A DNA stretch of 64,000 nucleotides from Streptomyces sp. DT2A-34 (GTDB lineage Bacteria; Actinomycetota; Actinomycetes; Streptomycetales; Streptomycetaceae), in assembly GCF_030499515.1 (NCBI RefSeq), contig NZ_JASTWJ010000001.1:5560001-5624000 (forward strand), written 5' to 3'. Both the position numbers and the translations under genes were made by a program. Positions within the stretch are counted from its first letter, which is position 1, and every line of letters starts with the position of its first letter. Below, one piece after another: positions 17,337 to 25,263 of the stretch. The notes beneath the pieces are model-generated. The model saw only the letters and a program-made list of their open reading frames with translations. It ran no database searches and was not told the DNA's origin.

Positions 17337-17621
17337 TCAGTCGGTGGCGGGAGCCTTGGTCTCGTCGGCTTCCGCCGGCGCCGCCGCCCTCTTGAGCGCC
17401 GCGTCGCGCCTGCGGACGTACCAGATGCCGATCAGCCCGAGGCCGCCGCCGGCCAGGCAGGTCCACACCCACTTGGTGAGTTCGTGGTCGGCGAACCAGC
17501 CGTAGAAGGGCAGCTGGACGACGAAGAGGACGAACCAGAGGATCGTGCCGCCGGTGATGGTGGCGACCACGGGGCCCTCCAGGGGCTCCGGCGCCTCGTG
17601 CTTGGGGGTCCACTTCGCCAT
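17337..17621 (-). CDS. DUF2530 family small membrane protein
   Basis: 94 residues with two membrane spans (TITGGTILWFVLFVVQLPFY and WVWTCLAGGGLGLIGIWYV) and a charged C-terminal tail (RRRDAALKRAAAPAEADET). It is conserved in actinobacteria next to the NCS2 permease gene, from which it diverges here. Function unknown. The ATG at 17619-17621 has only a weak upstream Shine-Dalgarno sequence. Confidence 0.8.
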   Translation of the reverse strand: MAKWTPKHEAPEPLEGPVVATITGGTILWFVLFVVQLPFYGWFADHELTKWVWTCLAGGGLGLIGIWYVRRRDAALKRAAAPAEADETKAPATD

Positions 17622-17739
17622 GGGGGACAGCTTACGAGGCGATCGGGTCTACGCGCGGAGATAGCCGATGTCGCACTTATATGTTCATACTGAAACGGTT
17701 TGTGTCTGACTGCTTCTCTTCGTAGGAAACACCGAACAC

Positions 17740-19191
17740 ATGCCCTCCTCGGCCCCCGCCAAGGTCCCCGCCCCTGAACAGCCGGGAGCCGGCCCCGCAT
17801 ACGGCGCACTCGACCGCTTCTTCAAGATCTCCGAACGCGGCAGCACGTTGCCCCGTGAAATCCGCGGCGGTTTCGCCACCTTCTTCGCGATGGCCTACAT
17901 CATCGTGCTGAACCCGATCATCCTCGGCAGCGCGAAGGACATGTACGGCCACCAGCTCGACAACGGACAGCTGGTCACCGCGACGGCCGTCACGGCGGCG
18001 TTCACCACGCTCCTGATGGGCGTCATCGGCAACGTGCCGATCGCGCTGGCCGCCGGTCTGGGTGTGAACTCGGTGGTCGCGCTCCAGCTGGCGCCCCGGA
18101 TGTCCTGGCCGGACGCCATGGGCATGGTGGTGCTCGCCGGCTTCGTGGTCATGCTGCTGGTCGCCACCGGTCTGCGCGAGCGCGTCATGAACGCCGTGCC
18201 CTACAGCCTGCGCAAGGCCATCTCCATCGGCATCGGCCTGTTCATCATGCTGATCGGCCTCGTCGACTCCGGCTTCGTCTCCCGCATCCCGGACGTCGCC
18301 CAGACGACCGTGCCCCTTCAGCTCGGCGGGGACGGTCACCTCAACGGCTGGCCGGTCCTGGTGTTCATCCTCGGTGTGCTGCTCACCCTCGCTCTCATCG
18401 TGCGCAAGGTCTCCGGCGCGATTCTCATCTCGATCGTCGCGATGACCGTGCTCGCCGTCGTCATCGAGGCGGTCGTGACGGTGCCGTCCTGGGGTCTGAC
18501 GACCCCGAAGTGGCCCGGCAACCCGGTCGCGAGCCCCGACTTCGGCCTGATCGGCCAGGTCGGCCTCTTCGGCGGCTTCGAGAAGGTCGGCGCGCTGACC
18601 GGCACCCTCTTCGTCTTCACGGTCCTGCTGTCCTGCTTCTTCGACGCCATGGGCACGATCATGGGCGTCAGCGACGAGGCCAAGCTGACCGACGCCCAGG
18701 GGCAGATGCCCGGCATCAACAAGGTCCTGTTCGTGGACGGCCTCGCCGTCGCCGCGGGCGGCGCGAGCTCCTCCTCGGCCACCACCGCCTTCGTGGAGTC
18801 CACGGCCGGCGTCGGCGAGGGCGCCCGTACCGGTTTCGCGAACGTCGTCACCGGCGGCCTGTTCGGTGTGGCGCTGTTCCTGACGCCCGTGGCCACGATG
18901 GTCCCGTCCCAGGCGGCCACCCCGGCCCTGCTCGCCGTCGGCTTCCTGATCCTGGCGAACTCCGTCAAGGAGATCGACTGGGCCGACTACACGGTCGCGA
19001 TCCCGGCCTTCGTGACGATGGTGATGATGCCGTTCACCTACTCGATCACCAACGGCATCGGTATGGGCTTCATCACCTTCGCGGTGCTGCGGCTGGCCGC
19101 CGGGCGGGGCCGTGAGGTGCCGGTCGCGATGTATGTCGTGGCGGCGGTGTTCGGCTTCCACTACCTGATGCCGGCGCTGGGCCTCACGTAA
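17740..19191 (+). CDS. NCS2 family permease (AzgA-like, probable purine uptake)
   Basis: 483 residues, 12-14 membrane spans. Imports nucleobases such as hypoxanthine, guanine or adenine by proton symport, judged by the family. Diagnostic segments are GGFATFFAMAYIIVLNPIIL near the N-terminus, ALAAGLGVNSVVALQLA, and the C-terminal FFDAMGTIMGVSDEAKLTDA and STAGVGEGARTGFANVVTG, all typical of AzgA/COG2252. ATG 17740 has AGGAA eleven bases upstream. No purine riboswitch fold was recognised in the ~120-bp leader. The 3' end overlaps the convergent ribbon-helix-helix gene by 8 bp. Confidence 0.9.
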   Translation: MPSSAPAKVPAPEQPGAGPAYGALDRFFKISERGSTLPREIRGGFATFFAMAYIIVLNPIILGSAKDMYGHQLDNGQLVTATAVTAAFTTLLMGVIGNVPIALAAGLGVNSVVALQLAPRMSWPDAMGMVVLAGFVVMLLVATGLRERVMNAVPYSLRKAISIGIGLFIMLIGLVDSGFVSRIPDVAQTTVPLQLGGDGHLNGWPVLVFILGVLLTLALIVRKVSGAILISIVAMTVLAVVIEAVVTVPSWGLTTPKWPGNPVASPDFGLIGQVGLFGGFEKVGALTGTLFVFTVLLSCFFDAMGTIMGVSDEAKLTDAQGQMPGINKVLFVDGLAVAAGGASSSSATTAFVESTAGVGEGARTGFANVVTGGLFGVALFLTPVATMVPSQAATPALLAVGFLILANSVKEIDWADYTVAIPAFVTMVMMPFTYSITNGIGMGFITFAVLRLAAGRGREVPVAMYVVAAVFGFHYLMPALGLT

Positions 19192-19372
19192 GGCCGTAGA
19201 ACTTCTCGGTCTCCTCGACCGCGGACTGGAACCGCTCGTCGAAGTCATCGCGGATGAGCGTCCGGACTACGTAGTCCTGGACGCTCATTCCTCTTTTCGC
19301 CGCATGCTCTCGGAGTCGTTCGAGCAGCTCGTGGTCTATCCGCAGGCTGAGCACGCTGGTCCCCATGGACAC
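19184..19372 (-). CDS. Ribbon-helix-helix (CopG/Arc-like) DNA-binding protein
   Basis: 62 residues. SVLSLRIDHELLERLREHAA and KRGMSVQDYVVRTLIRDDF form the strand-helix-helix pattern of the RHH fold; a short acidic tail follows. Such proteins are antitoxins or small repressors, but no toxin gene adjoins it, so it is an orphan. Start either GTG 19372 or ATG 19366; neither has a clear ribosome-binding site. Confidence 0.7.
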   Translation of the reverse strand: MSMGTSVLSLRIDHELLERLREHAAKRGMSVQDYVVRTLIRDDFDERFQSAVEETEKFYGLT

Positions 19373-19460
19373 GAGGGTTGCGGTACCCGCCGGTCCGCCG
19401 TGTCACGTTCCACCACGGGATCACCCGGATGAGTGATGCTGAACCCGGTGGTCTTTAGTC

Positions 19461-19478
19461 AGGGTAATGAGTTACCCT
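19461..19478. promoter_or_regulatory. MarR operator AGGGTAA-TGAG-TTACCCT
   Basis: Perfect 7-bp inverted repeat with a 4-bp centre, extended outwards by TTTAG/TAAAG. It ends 7 bp before the MarR start codon. That is the geometry of an autoregulatory MarR-family operator: repressor binding here would block the promoter of the marR/MFS operon. It leaves almost no leader, so the mRNA is probably leaderless. Confidence 0.75.
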
Positions 19479-19485
19479 AAAGAAC

Positions 19486-19923
19486 ATGTCGGACCTTACC
19501 CATGGCGACGACACTGCCGCCGTGAACTCTCTACGCTCCGCTGTGATGCGACTGTCACGCCGACTCAAGCACCAGCGGGTCGACGAGTCGCTGAGCCCCA
19601 CCGAGATGTCGGTGCTGGGCACCCTCTCCCTCTGCGGCAAGGCCACCCCCGGTGAGCTGGCCCGCAAGGAGCACGTCCAGCCGCCGTCGATGACCCGCAT
19701 CGTCGCTCTGCTGGAGGCCAAGGGACTGGTCCGTCTGGAGCCGCACCCGGAGGACCGGCGCCAGAAGGTCGTCACGAAGACCGAGCAGGCCGAGGCGATG
19801 CTCGAGGAGAGCCGCCGCAAGCGCAACGCCTTCCTGGCCGCCCTGGTCGAGGGCCTCGACGAGGACGAGTGGGCGAAACTGCGCGCCGCCGCCCCCGTGC
19901 TGGAGAAGCTCGCACACCTGTAA
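19486..19923 (+). CDS. MarR family transcriptional regulator
   Basis: 145 residues, typical length. The winged helix reads LSPTEMSVLGTLSLCGKATP, then GELARKEHVQPPSMTRIVAL, then LEAKGLVRLEPHPEDRRQKV, with the conserved DRR of the wing. Dimerisation helices flank it. It is transcribed with the downstream MFS exporter (28 bp apart) and preceded by a perfect palindromic operator, so it most likely represses its own operon and is released by a ligand that the exporter removes. Confidence 0.9.
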   Translation: MSDLTHGDDTAAVNSLRSAVMRLSRRLKHQRVDESLSPTEMSVLGTLSLCGKATPGELARKEHVQPPSMTRIVALLEAKGLVRLEPHPEDRRQKVVTKTEQAEAMLEESRRKRNAFLAALVEGLDEDEWAKLRAAAPVLEKLAHL

Positions 19924-19950
19924 GCCGTATTCGCGAGGAGGCGAACACTT

Positions 19951-21312
19951 TTGAGTTCGGGATCCGGAGCAGACTCCGCCCCCGCACCAGACACCTACGA
20001 CTCCGTATCCGTTTCCAAGACCCGCAAGTCCTCGATGTTCAGCTCGCTGAAGGTCAGGAACTACCGTCTGTTCTTCCTCGGCCAGGTCGTCTCCAACACC
20101 GGCACCTGGACGCAGCGCATCGCCCAGGACTGGCTGGTGCTCGGCCTCACCGGCTCCGCCACCGCCGTCGGCATCACGACGGCACTGCAGTTCCTGCCGA
20201 TGCTGCTCTTCGGCCTCTACGGCGGCGTCCTCGTCGACCGTCTGCCCAAGCGCCGCACGCTGCTCGTCACACAGACATCGATGGCCCTCACCGGCATCGC
20301 GCTCGCCGTCCTCACCCTGACCGGACACGTCCAGGTCTGGCACGTCTACCTCGCGGCCTTCGCCGTAGGCCTCGCCACGGTCGTCGACAACCCGGCCCGC
20401 CAGTCCTTCGTCTCCGAGATGGTCGGCCCCGACCAACTGCAGAACGCGGTCAGCCTCAACTCGGCGAACTTCCAGTCCGCCCGCCTGGTCGGCCCCGCCG
20501 TCGCCGGCCTGATGATCACCGGGGTCGGCACGGGCTGGGCGTTCCTCGCCAACGGCCTGTCCTTCGTCGCGCCCATCGCCGGACTGCTGCTGATGCGGGC
20601 GCGTGAGCTGTACGTCGTCGAGCGGGCCCCGCGTGGCAAGGGGCAGCTGCGGGAGGGGCTGCGGTATGTCGCCGGGCGCCCGGAGCTGATCTGGACCATC
20701 GCCCTCGCCGGGTTCGTCTCCACCTTCGGCTTCAACTTCCCCGTCTATCTGTCGGCCTTCGCCGACGACGTCTTCCGTGCGGGCGCCGGTTCCTACAGCC
20801 TCTTCAACACGCTGATGGCGGTGGGCTCCCTGGCGGGCGCCCTGCTCGCGGCCCGGCGCGGTACGGCCCGGATGCGGGTGCTGATCGCGGGGGCGGTGGC
20901 CTTCGGCACCATGGAGATGGTGGCCGCGCTCGCGCCCTCCCTGTGGCTGTTCGCGCTGCTCATGGTCCCCATCGGCATGCTCGGCATGACGGTGAACGTC
21001 ACCGCCAACAGCAGCATCCAGATGTCCACCGACCCGAGCATGCGGGGTCGGGTGATGGCCCTGTACATGATGGTGTTCATGGGCGGCGCGCCGCTGGGCG
21101 CACCGATCGCCGGCTGGATCACGGACGCGTACGGCGTCCGGGCGGGCCTGGCGGTGGGCGGGGCGATCACGGCTGCCGCGGCTGTCACCATCGCCCTGGT
21201 CCTGGCCCGGGTCGGCGGACTGCGGCTGTCGGTGGGGTGGAATCAGGGGCACCCGTACGCCCGTTTCGTCCCCCGTGAGCGGCGGGAGGAGCAGCTGGCG
21301 ACGGTGGCGTAG
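19951..21312 (+). CDS. MFS transporter (MFS_3/EntS-like), MarR-controlled
   Basis: 453 residues, about 12 spans. LKVRNYRLFFLGQVVSNTGTWTQRIAQDWLVL is the signature N-terminus of the MFS_3/EntS subgroup, followed by GVLVDRLPKRRTLL (loop 2-3) and the MRGRVMALYMMVFMGGAPLG segment. Most members export small molecules, including drugs and siderophores. The start is TTG 19951, supported by GAGGAGG at 19935-19941; no better start exists in frame. Operon with marR upstream. The substrate is unknown. Confidence 0.88.
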   Translation: MSSGSGADSAPAPDTYDSVSVSKTRKSSMFSSLKVRNYRLFFLGQVVSNTGTWTQRIAQDWLVLGLTGSATAVGITTALQFLPMLLFGLYGGVLVDRLPKRRTLLVTQTSMALTGIALAVLTLTGHVQVWHVYLAAFAVGLATVVDNPARQSFVSEMVGPDQLQNAVSLNSANFQSARLVGPAVAGLMITGVGTGWAFLANGLSFVAPIAGLLLMRARELYVVERAPRGKGQLREGLRYVAGRPELIWTIALAGFVSTFGFNFPVYLSAFADDVFRAGAGSYSLFNTLMAVGSLAGALLAARRGTARMRVLIAGAVAFGTMEMVAALAPSLWLFALLMVPIGMLGMTVNVTANSSIQMSTDPSMRGRVMALYMMVFMGGAPLGAPIAGWITDAYGVRAGLAVGGAITAAAAVTIALVLARVGGLRLSVGWNQGHPYARFVPRERREEQLATVA

Positions 21313-21326
21313 AAAGGGCGTCCGGG

Positions 21327-21917
21327 TCAGCCGCGGGGGAATTCGTCGGTCTTGAGAGTGAGGCCAAGGAGGGTGCTGGTCATGTCGACGTCCCCGCCGT
21401 ACGTGATCGACGTATCGCTCATGTAGTCGCCGTCCTTGGGCTGGGTGAACAGGTGGCACTTGCCCGTGTAAGGGTCGGCGATGAGGTAGACGGGGACTTC
21501 GGCGAGGGCGTACGCGGTCTTCTTGGGGCCGTAGTCGTTCTTGGCCGTGTCCGTGGAGATGACCTCGGCGATGAACTCGACGTCCTCGTGGCGCCAGCGG
21601 TCTTCGGAGTTCTTCTGGGCGCCGTCGCGCAGCTTCGCCACGTCCGGGGCGAGACCGTTCTTGCGGCCGGGGAAGTCGATGCGGACGTCCGAGAACACTT
21701 CCGCGTGCCTGCCAAAGGCGTCCTCGATGGCCCAGATGATCGCTCGAATGGTCTTCCAGTGGATGTCCCGCTGTGGCGACATGTAGATGGTCCCCTCGAC
21801 GATCTCGACCTTGTATCCCTCGGGGACGGGCATCTTCTCGAGCCGCTCGAACATGTCGTCGAGCCAGGACGTGTCGTCGCTCTGGGCCATCGCGATCCTG
21901 TCTTCAAGGACGGTCAT
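21327..21917 (-). CDS. Uma2 family endonuclease (DUF820)
   Basis: 196 residues with the PD-(D/E)XK pattern of the Uma2 family: YKVEIVEGTIYMSP near the N-terminus, FPGRKNGLAPDVAKLR (the Pro-Asp motif), and EFIAEVISTDTAKNDYGPKKTAYA (the E-x-V/I-x-S-x(n)-K motif). PVYLIADPYTGKCHLF completes the core. These are abundant, poorly understood proteins in Streptomyces and cyanobacteria. The ATG at 21915-21917 is preceded by GGAGGAG at good distance. Confidence 0.85.
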   Translation of the reverse strand: MTVLEDRIAMAQSDDTSWLDDMFERLEKMPVPEGYKVEIVEGTIYMSPQRDIHWKTIRAIIWAIEDAFGRHAEVFSDVRIDFPGRKNGLAPDVAKLRDGAQKNSEDRWRHEDVEFIAEVISTDTAKNDYGPKKTAYALAEVPVYLIADPYTGKCHLFTQPKDGDYMSDTSITYGGDVDMTSTLLGLTLKTDEFPRG

Positions 21918-22026
21918 CGTGGCGCTCCTCCCCGGCTGCCGCTCGGTCACGACAGCCGCGCAGTACAACGATACGCACGGTGACCGTGTCACGTGTGTGC
22001 ATGGTCACGCTCACGGACAAGGGGGG

Positions 22027-22545
22027 CTAGACCCTCCGGGCCAGCACCTGCCCCGGCCAGTCGTCCTTCCCCTCGTAGGTCTCGGTGCGGACGAAGCCGT
22101 GGCTCTCGTAGTAGCGGACGAGTCCGCCGTCGTCGCCCGCGTAGCAGTCCACCCGCAGCAGCGAGACGCCCGCCCTGCGGGTCTCCTCGGCGGCGTGTGC
22201 GAGCAGGGCGCCGCCCACGCCGTGGCCCTTGAAGCGGCGGTCGGAGGCGAGCCAGTTGATGTACCGCTCGGGCTCGCCGGGCGGGGGGAGGTGGGACAGC
22301 TGGGCGCCGGGGCCGTGGGTGAGGGTGAGCGCGGCGGCCGGCACGCCGTCGATCTCGGCGATGAACACGTTGCCCTCGGCCATGTGGCGGGCAATCGACT
22401 CCGCCGTCTTCGGGTTCTCCGACAGGGGCTTCGTCCCCCACTGCCCCGTGCGGCCCTGCGCGACCAGCCACTCCACGCCGCTGTCGAGCATGGCGAGTAT
22501 CGCGGGCATGTCGTCGGGTCCGCCGTCCCTGATGCTGATCTCCAT
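22027..22545 (-). CDS. GNAT family N-acetyltransferase
   Basis: 172 residues. The acetyl-CoA binding loop is FKGHGVGGALLAHAAEE (R/Q-x-x-G-x-G/A type), and the fourth strand and helix read LLRVDCYAGDDGGLVRYYESHGF. Substrate unknown. It diverges from thpR with only 26 bp between the two start codons. GAGGAG abuts the ATG too closely to act as a normal ribosome-binding site, so both mRNAs may be leaderless. Confidence 0.85.
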   Translation of the reverse strand: MEISIRDGGPDDMPAILAMLDSGVEWLVAQGRTGQWGTKPLSENPKTAESIARHMAEGNVFIAEIDGVPAAALTLTHGPGAQLSHLPPPGEPERYINWLASDRRFKGHGVGGALLAHAAEETRRAGVSLLRVDCYAGDDGGLVRYYESHGFVRTETYEGKDDWPGQVLARRV

Positions 22546-22571
22546 CTCCTCATGGTGCCAGGCTGGATCCC

Positions 22572-23144
22572 ATGAGACTCTTCGCCGCCGTGCTGCCACC
22601 ACAGGACGTCACCAACGAACTGGCCGCCGAAGTCGCCGAGTTGAAGAAGCTGCCCGGCGCGCACGGGCTGCGCTGGACCGGTCGCCCCGGCTGGCACTTC
22701 ACCCTCGCCTTCTACGGCGAGGTCGACGACGGCCTCGTACCCGACCTGTCGGCCCGCCTGGAGCGCGCCGCGCACCGTACGCCGTCCTTCCCGCTGGCGC
22801 TCAGCGGTGGCGGGCAGTTCGGGCACGGGCGGGCCCTGTGGGCGGGCGCGGAGGGGGACCTGGCGACACTGGGGCTGCTGGCGGACCGCAGTGAGGCGGC
22901 GGCGCGCAAGGCCGGGGTGCCGATGGGGGAGCACCGGCGGTACAAGGCCCATCTGACGGTGGCGCGGAGTCGGGACGCGGTGGACGTACGGCCGTATGTC
23001 ACGGCCCTCCAGGCGTTCACGAGCCTCACGTGGACCGTGGACGAACTGGTGCTGGTGCGCAGCAGGCTGCCGAAGTCGGGGGTGGCGGGCGAGCAGCCCC
23101 GGTACGAGGCGGTCGCCCGCTGGCCGCTCGCAGGGGCCGGTTAG
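22572..23144 (+). CDS. thpR: RNA 2',3'-cyclic phosphodiesterase (2H family)
   Basis: 190 residues. Hydrolyses 2',3'-cyclic phosphate termini of RNA to 2'-phosphates, by family. Both catalytic H-x-T/S-x motifs are present: HFTL (residues ~46-49) and HLTV (~127-130), the double-histidine signature of the LigT/ThpR group. The start MRLFAAVLPP is the usual family N-terminus. A 29-codon membrane peptide gene follows 11 bp downstream. Confidence 0.9.
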   Translation: MRLFAAVLPPQDVTNELAAEVAELKKLPGAHGLRWTGRPGWHFTLAFYGEVDDGLVPDLSARLERAAHRTPSFPLALSGGGQFGHGRALWAGAEGDLATLGLLADRSEAAARKAGVPMGEHRRYKAHLTVARSRDAVDVRPYVTALQAFTSLTWTVDELVLVRSRLPKSGVAGEQPRYEAVARWPLAGAG

Positions 23145-23154
23145 GCTCGGTGGC

Positions 23155-23244
23155 GTGGACCCGAAAACCCGGAACCGGATCATGGCCGGTGCGCTTGTGT
23201 TGATGTTCGTGCTGGTGGCTGTCGCGGCGGCGCTCGGAGGGTAG
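23155..23244 (+). CDS. Small membrane protein, 29 residues
   Basis: GTG 23155 to TAG 23244 encodes a basic N-terminus (MDPKTRNRI), a single hydrophobic helix of about 18 residues (MAGALVLMFVLVAVAAAL) and GG. It lies 10 bp after thpR in the same direction, so it is probably cotranscribed. I believe similar peptides occur in other Streptomyces after this gene; that was not checked. Too short for most gene callers. Confidence 0.5.
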   Translation: MDPKTRNRIMAGALVLMFVLVAVAAALGG

Positions 23245-23249
23245 ACCCG

Positions 23250-23942
23250 TCAGGTGAGTTCGATCAGCCCCAGCCGGACGGCTTCGCTGACGGTGGCGGC
23301 CCGGTTCTCGGTGCCGAGCTTGCGGTAGATCCGTACGAGGTGGGTCTTGACCGTCGACTCGGCCAGGAACAGCGCGCTCGCGATGGCCCGGTTGCTGTGT
23401 CCCCGGGCGAGGAGCCGTACGACCTCGATCTCCCGCCCGCTGAGCACCGGCCCCGGCTCGACCGCGCGCCCGACGACACGGGCGGCGGCCTCCGGCGCCA
23501 GGGCCATGCCCCCGGCCGCCGCGGCGCGGACCGCGCGGAACAGCTCGTCGGGCGGCCCCGCCTTGAGGACGTAGCCGCGGGCGCCGGCTTCCACGGCCCG
23601 CAGGACATTGGCCTGGCTGCCGTAGCTGGTGAGCACGACGACCCGGGTGTCGGCGCGGGCCCCGAGGATCCGGCGGGTCGCCTCGATGCCGTCGATGGCG
23701 TCGACGGGGTCCAGCCCGGTGACGCCGGTGCGCGGCGGGCCCGGGTCGGTGAGCCGGAGGTCCATGAGTACGACGTCGGGGCGCAGCCGGGTCACCAGGC
23801 GTACGGCGTCGGTGCCGTCGCCGGTCTCGCCGACGACGTCGAAGCCGGGTTCGCCTTCCAGCAGGGCGCGCAGACCCGCCCGTACGACGGTGTGGTCGTC
23901 GACGATCAGGATCCGCAGCGGCGGAGCCTCCGCCTCGCTCAT
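23250..23942 (-). CDS. Response regulator, NarL/LuxR family
   Basis: 230 residues. The receiver domain has the acidic pair VDDH, the phospho-acceptor Asp in VVLMDLRL, the Thr/Ser switch in VVVLTSYG and the conserved Lys in YVLKAG. The C-terminal LuxR-type HTH reads LSGREIEVVRLLARGHSNRA, then FLAESTVKTHLVRIYRKLG. The receiver has an unusual ~10-residue insert (TDPGPPRTGVTGLDPVDAID) after the phospho-Asp. It overlaps the kinase gene by 4 bp (ATGA), forming a classical two-component operon. Confidence 0.92.
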   Translation of the reverse strand: MSEAEAPPLRILIVDDHTVVRAGLRALLEGEPGFDVVGETGDGTDAVRLVTRLRPDVVLMDLRLTDPGPPRTGVTGLDPVDAIDGIEATRRILGARADTRVVVLTSYGSQANVLRAVEAGARGYVLKAGPPDELFRAVRAAAAGGMALAPEAAARVVGRAVEPGPVLSGREIEVVRLLARGHSNRAIASALFLAESTVKTHLVRIYRKLGTENRAATVSEAVRLGLIELT

Positions 23943-25147
23943 CGGGCGCCGACCGGCACACGGTCCTCGGCCGGCAGGGCCGCCCGCACGCGGGTGCCGT
24001 GGCCGGGCGCGGTGTCGACGGTGAGTGTGCCGCCGAGGTCCCTGAGCCGCTCGCGTGCTCCGGCCAGCCCGAATCCGCGGCCGACGGCCGTCGACCCGAG
24101 GTTCGACCGCACGACGGCCGGGTCGAAGCCCACTCCGTCGTCGCGGACCTCGACGGCCGCCGTCGTCCCACCGACGTAGCTCAGGGTGACGTGTACGTGC
24201 GTGGCGCGCGCGTGTTCGCACGCGTTGGCGAGGAGGCCCTGCGTCACCCGCAGCAGGGCCACGGCCTGCTCCGTGGGCAGGGCGCGCGGGGCGTGCTCGG
24301 CGCTGAAGGAGATCCGGGGTGCCTCGGCGGCACAGCCCGTACGGGCGCTCAGCTCACGCAGCGCCGCCTCCAGGCCGTCCCGGGCGAGGACGGGCGGGGT
24401 GAGGTCGTCGATGATGCCGCGGGTCTGGGCGAGATGCTCGCCGAGCGCGTCGGTGACCACCCGCACCTGCCGCCGGGCCGCGTCCGGGCGGCGGTCCCAG
24501 TCCCGTTCGGCGGCCTGCAGGAGCATGCGGCTGCCCGCGAGTTCCTGGGCGAGGGTGTCGTGCAGGTCGCGCGCGATGCGGGCCCGTTCGGTGAGCCGCC
24601 CGGCCTCGCGTTGCCGCCGCGCCAACTCGCCCCGGGTATCGGCCAGTTCACGCGTCAGGTGCTGCTGGTTGCGGTAGAGGACGGCGGTGGCCCAGACGGC
24701 GGCGATCGGCGGGGTGAGTACATCGGGGTCGGCTCCGCCGCAGGCCCGCACGAGGACCGCCACCAGCAGTGCCGTGACGACGCCGAGCGCCACGGCGCGC
24801 AGCGTGCGGGTGGGCATCCGCACGGCCAGGACGGCAAACGGGACGGCCAGCCACGCGTAGGCGAACGTGAGCGGGGCCGGAAGGGTCCAGGCGACCCAGG
24901 ACCACAGCGCCAGCAGTGTCCCGAGCCAGACCGGCCGGCCCGCGCCGCCGAGCCGGTCCCACCGGGCCGGCCCGGCGACGTACAGCAGGGCCAGCGCGGC
25001 GGTGGGCGGCGCGATGGACCAGCACAGCTCGTTGTTCAGCGCGAAGAGCCGTACGAGGGTTCCGGCGACGACGACCAGGAACACCAGATGGGGGAGGCGC
25101 CGCGCCGACATACGGGGCCGGCGTACGGCGGGAAAGGTGGCGGGCAC
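23939..25147 (-). CDS. Sensor histidine kinase (HisKA_3 type)
   Basis: 402 residues. The N-terminal half has four to six membrane spans with almost no extracellular loops, so it probably senses a membrane-derived signal. The H-box is RARIARDLHDTLAQELAG, with the phospho-His, and the catalytic domain has EVRDDGVGFDP and GFGLAGARERLRDLGG. GTG 25147 is preferred because AGGGAG precedes it; an ATG at 25111 has no ribosome-binding site. Coupled to its regulator by a 4-bp overlap. The downstream target is not evident from the neighbourhood. Confidence 0.9.
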   Translation of the reverse strand: MPATFPAVRRPRMSARRLPHLVFLVVVAGTLVRLFALNNELCWSIAPPTAALALLYVAGPARWDRLGGAGRPVWLGTLLALWSWVAWTLPAPLTFAYAWLAVPFAVLAVRMPTRTLRAVALGVVTALLVAVLVRACGGADPDVLTPPIAAVWATAVLYRNQQHLTRELADTRGELARRQREAGRLTERARIARDLHDTLAQELAGSRMLLQAAERDWDRRPDAARRQVRVVTDALGEHLAQTRGIIDDLTPPVLARDGLEAALRELSARTGCAAEAPRISFSAEHAPRALPTEQAVALLRVTQGLLANACEHARATHVHVTLSYVGGTTAAVEVRDDGVGFDPAVVRSNLGSTAVGRGFGLAGARERLRDLGGTLTVDTAPGHGTRVRAALPAEDRVPVGAR

Positions 25148-25263
25148 GACGGTGGCTCCCTGGACGGGCCGAACGGAACTCGGCGATGCCGTCAGGAGTT
25201 TAAGGCGTTGCCGGTGTGACCGTCGTAAGGACCGCCGGGGAAGGAGCCGCCGTCGGCCGGGCC

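Noticed and set aside
17622..17739. Purine riboswitch before the NCS2 permease
   Set aside because: The ~120-bp leader shows none of the conserved aptamer segments or three-way-junction helices.
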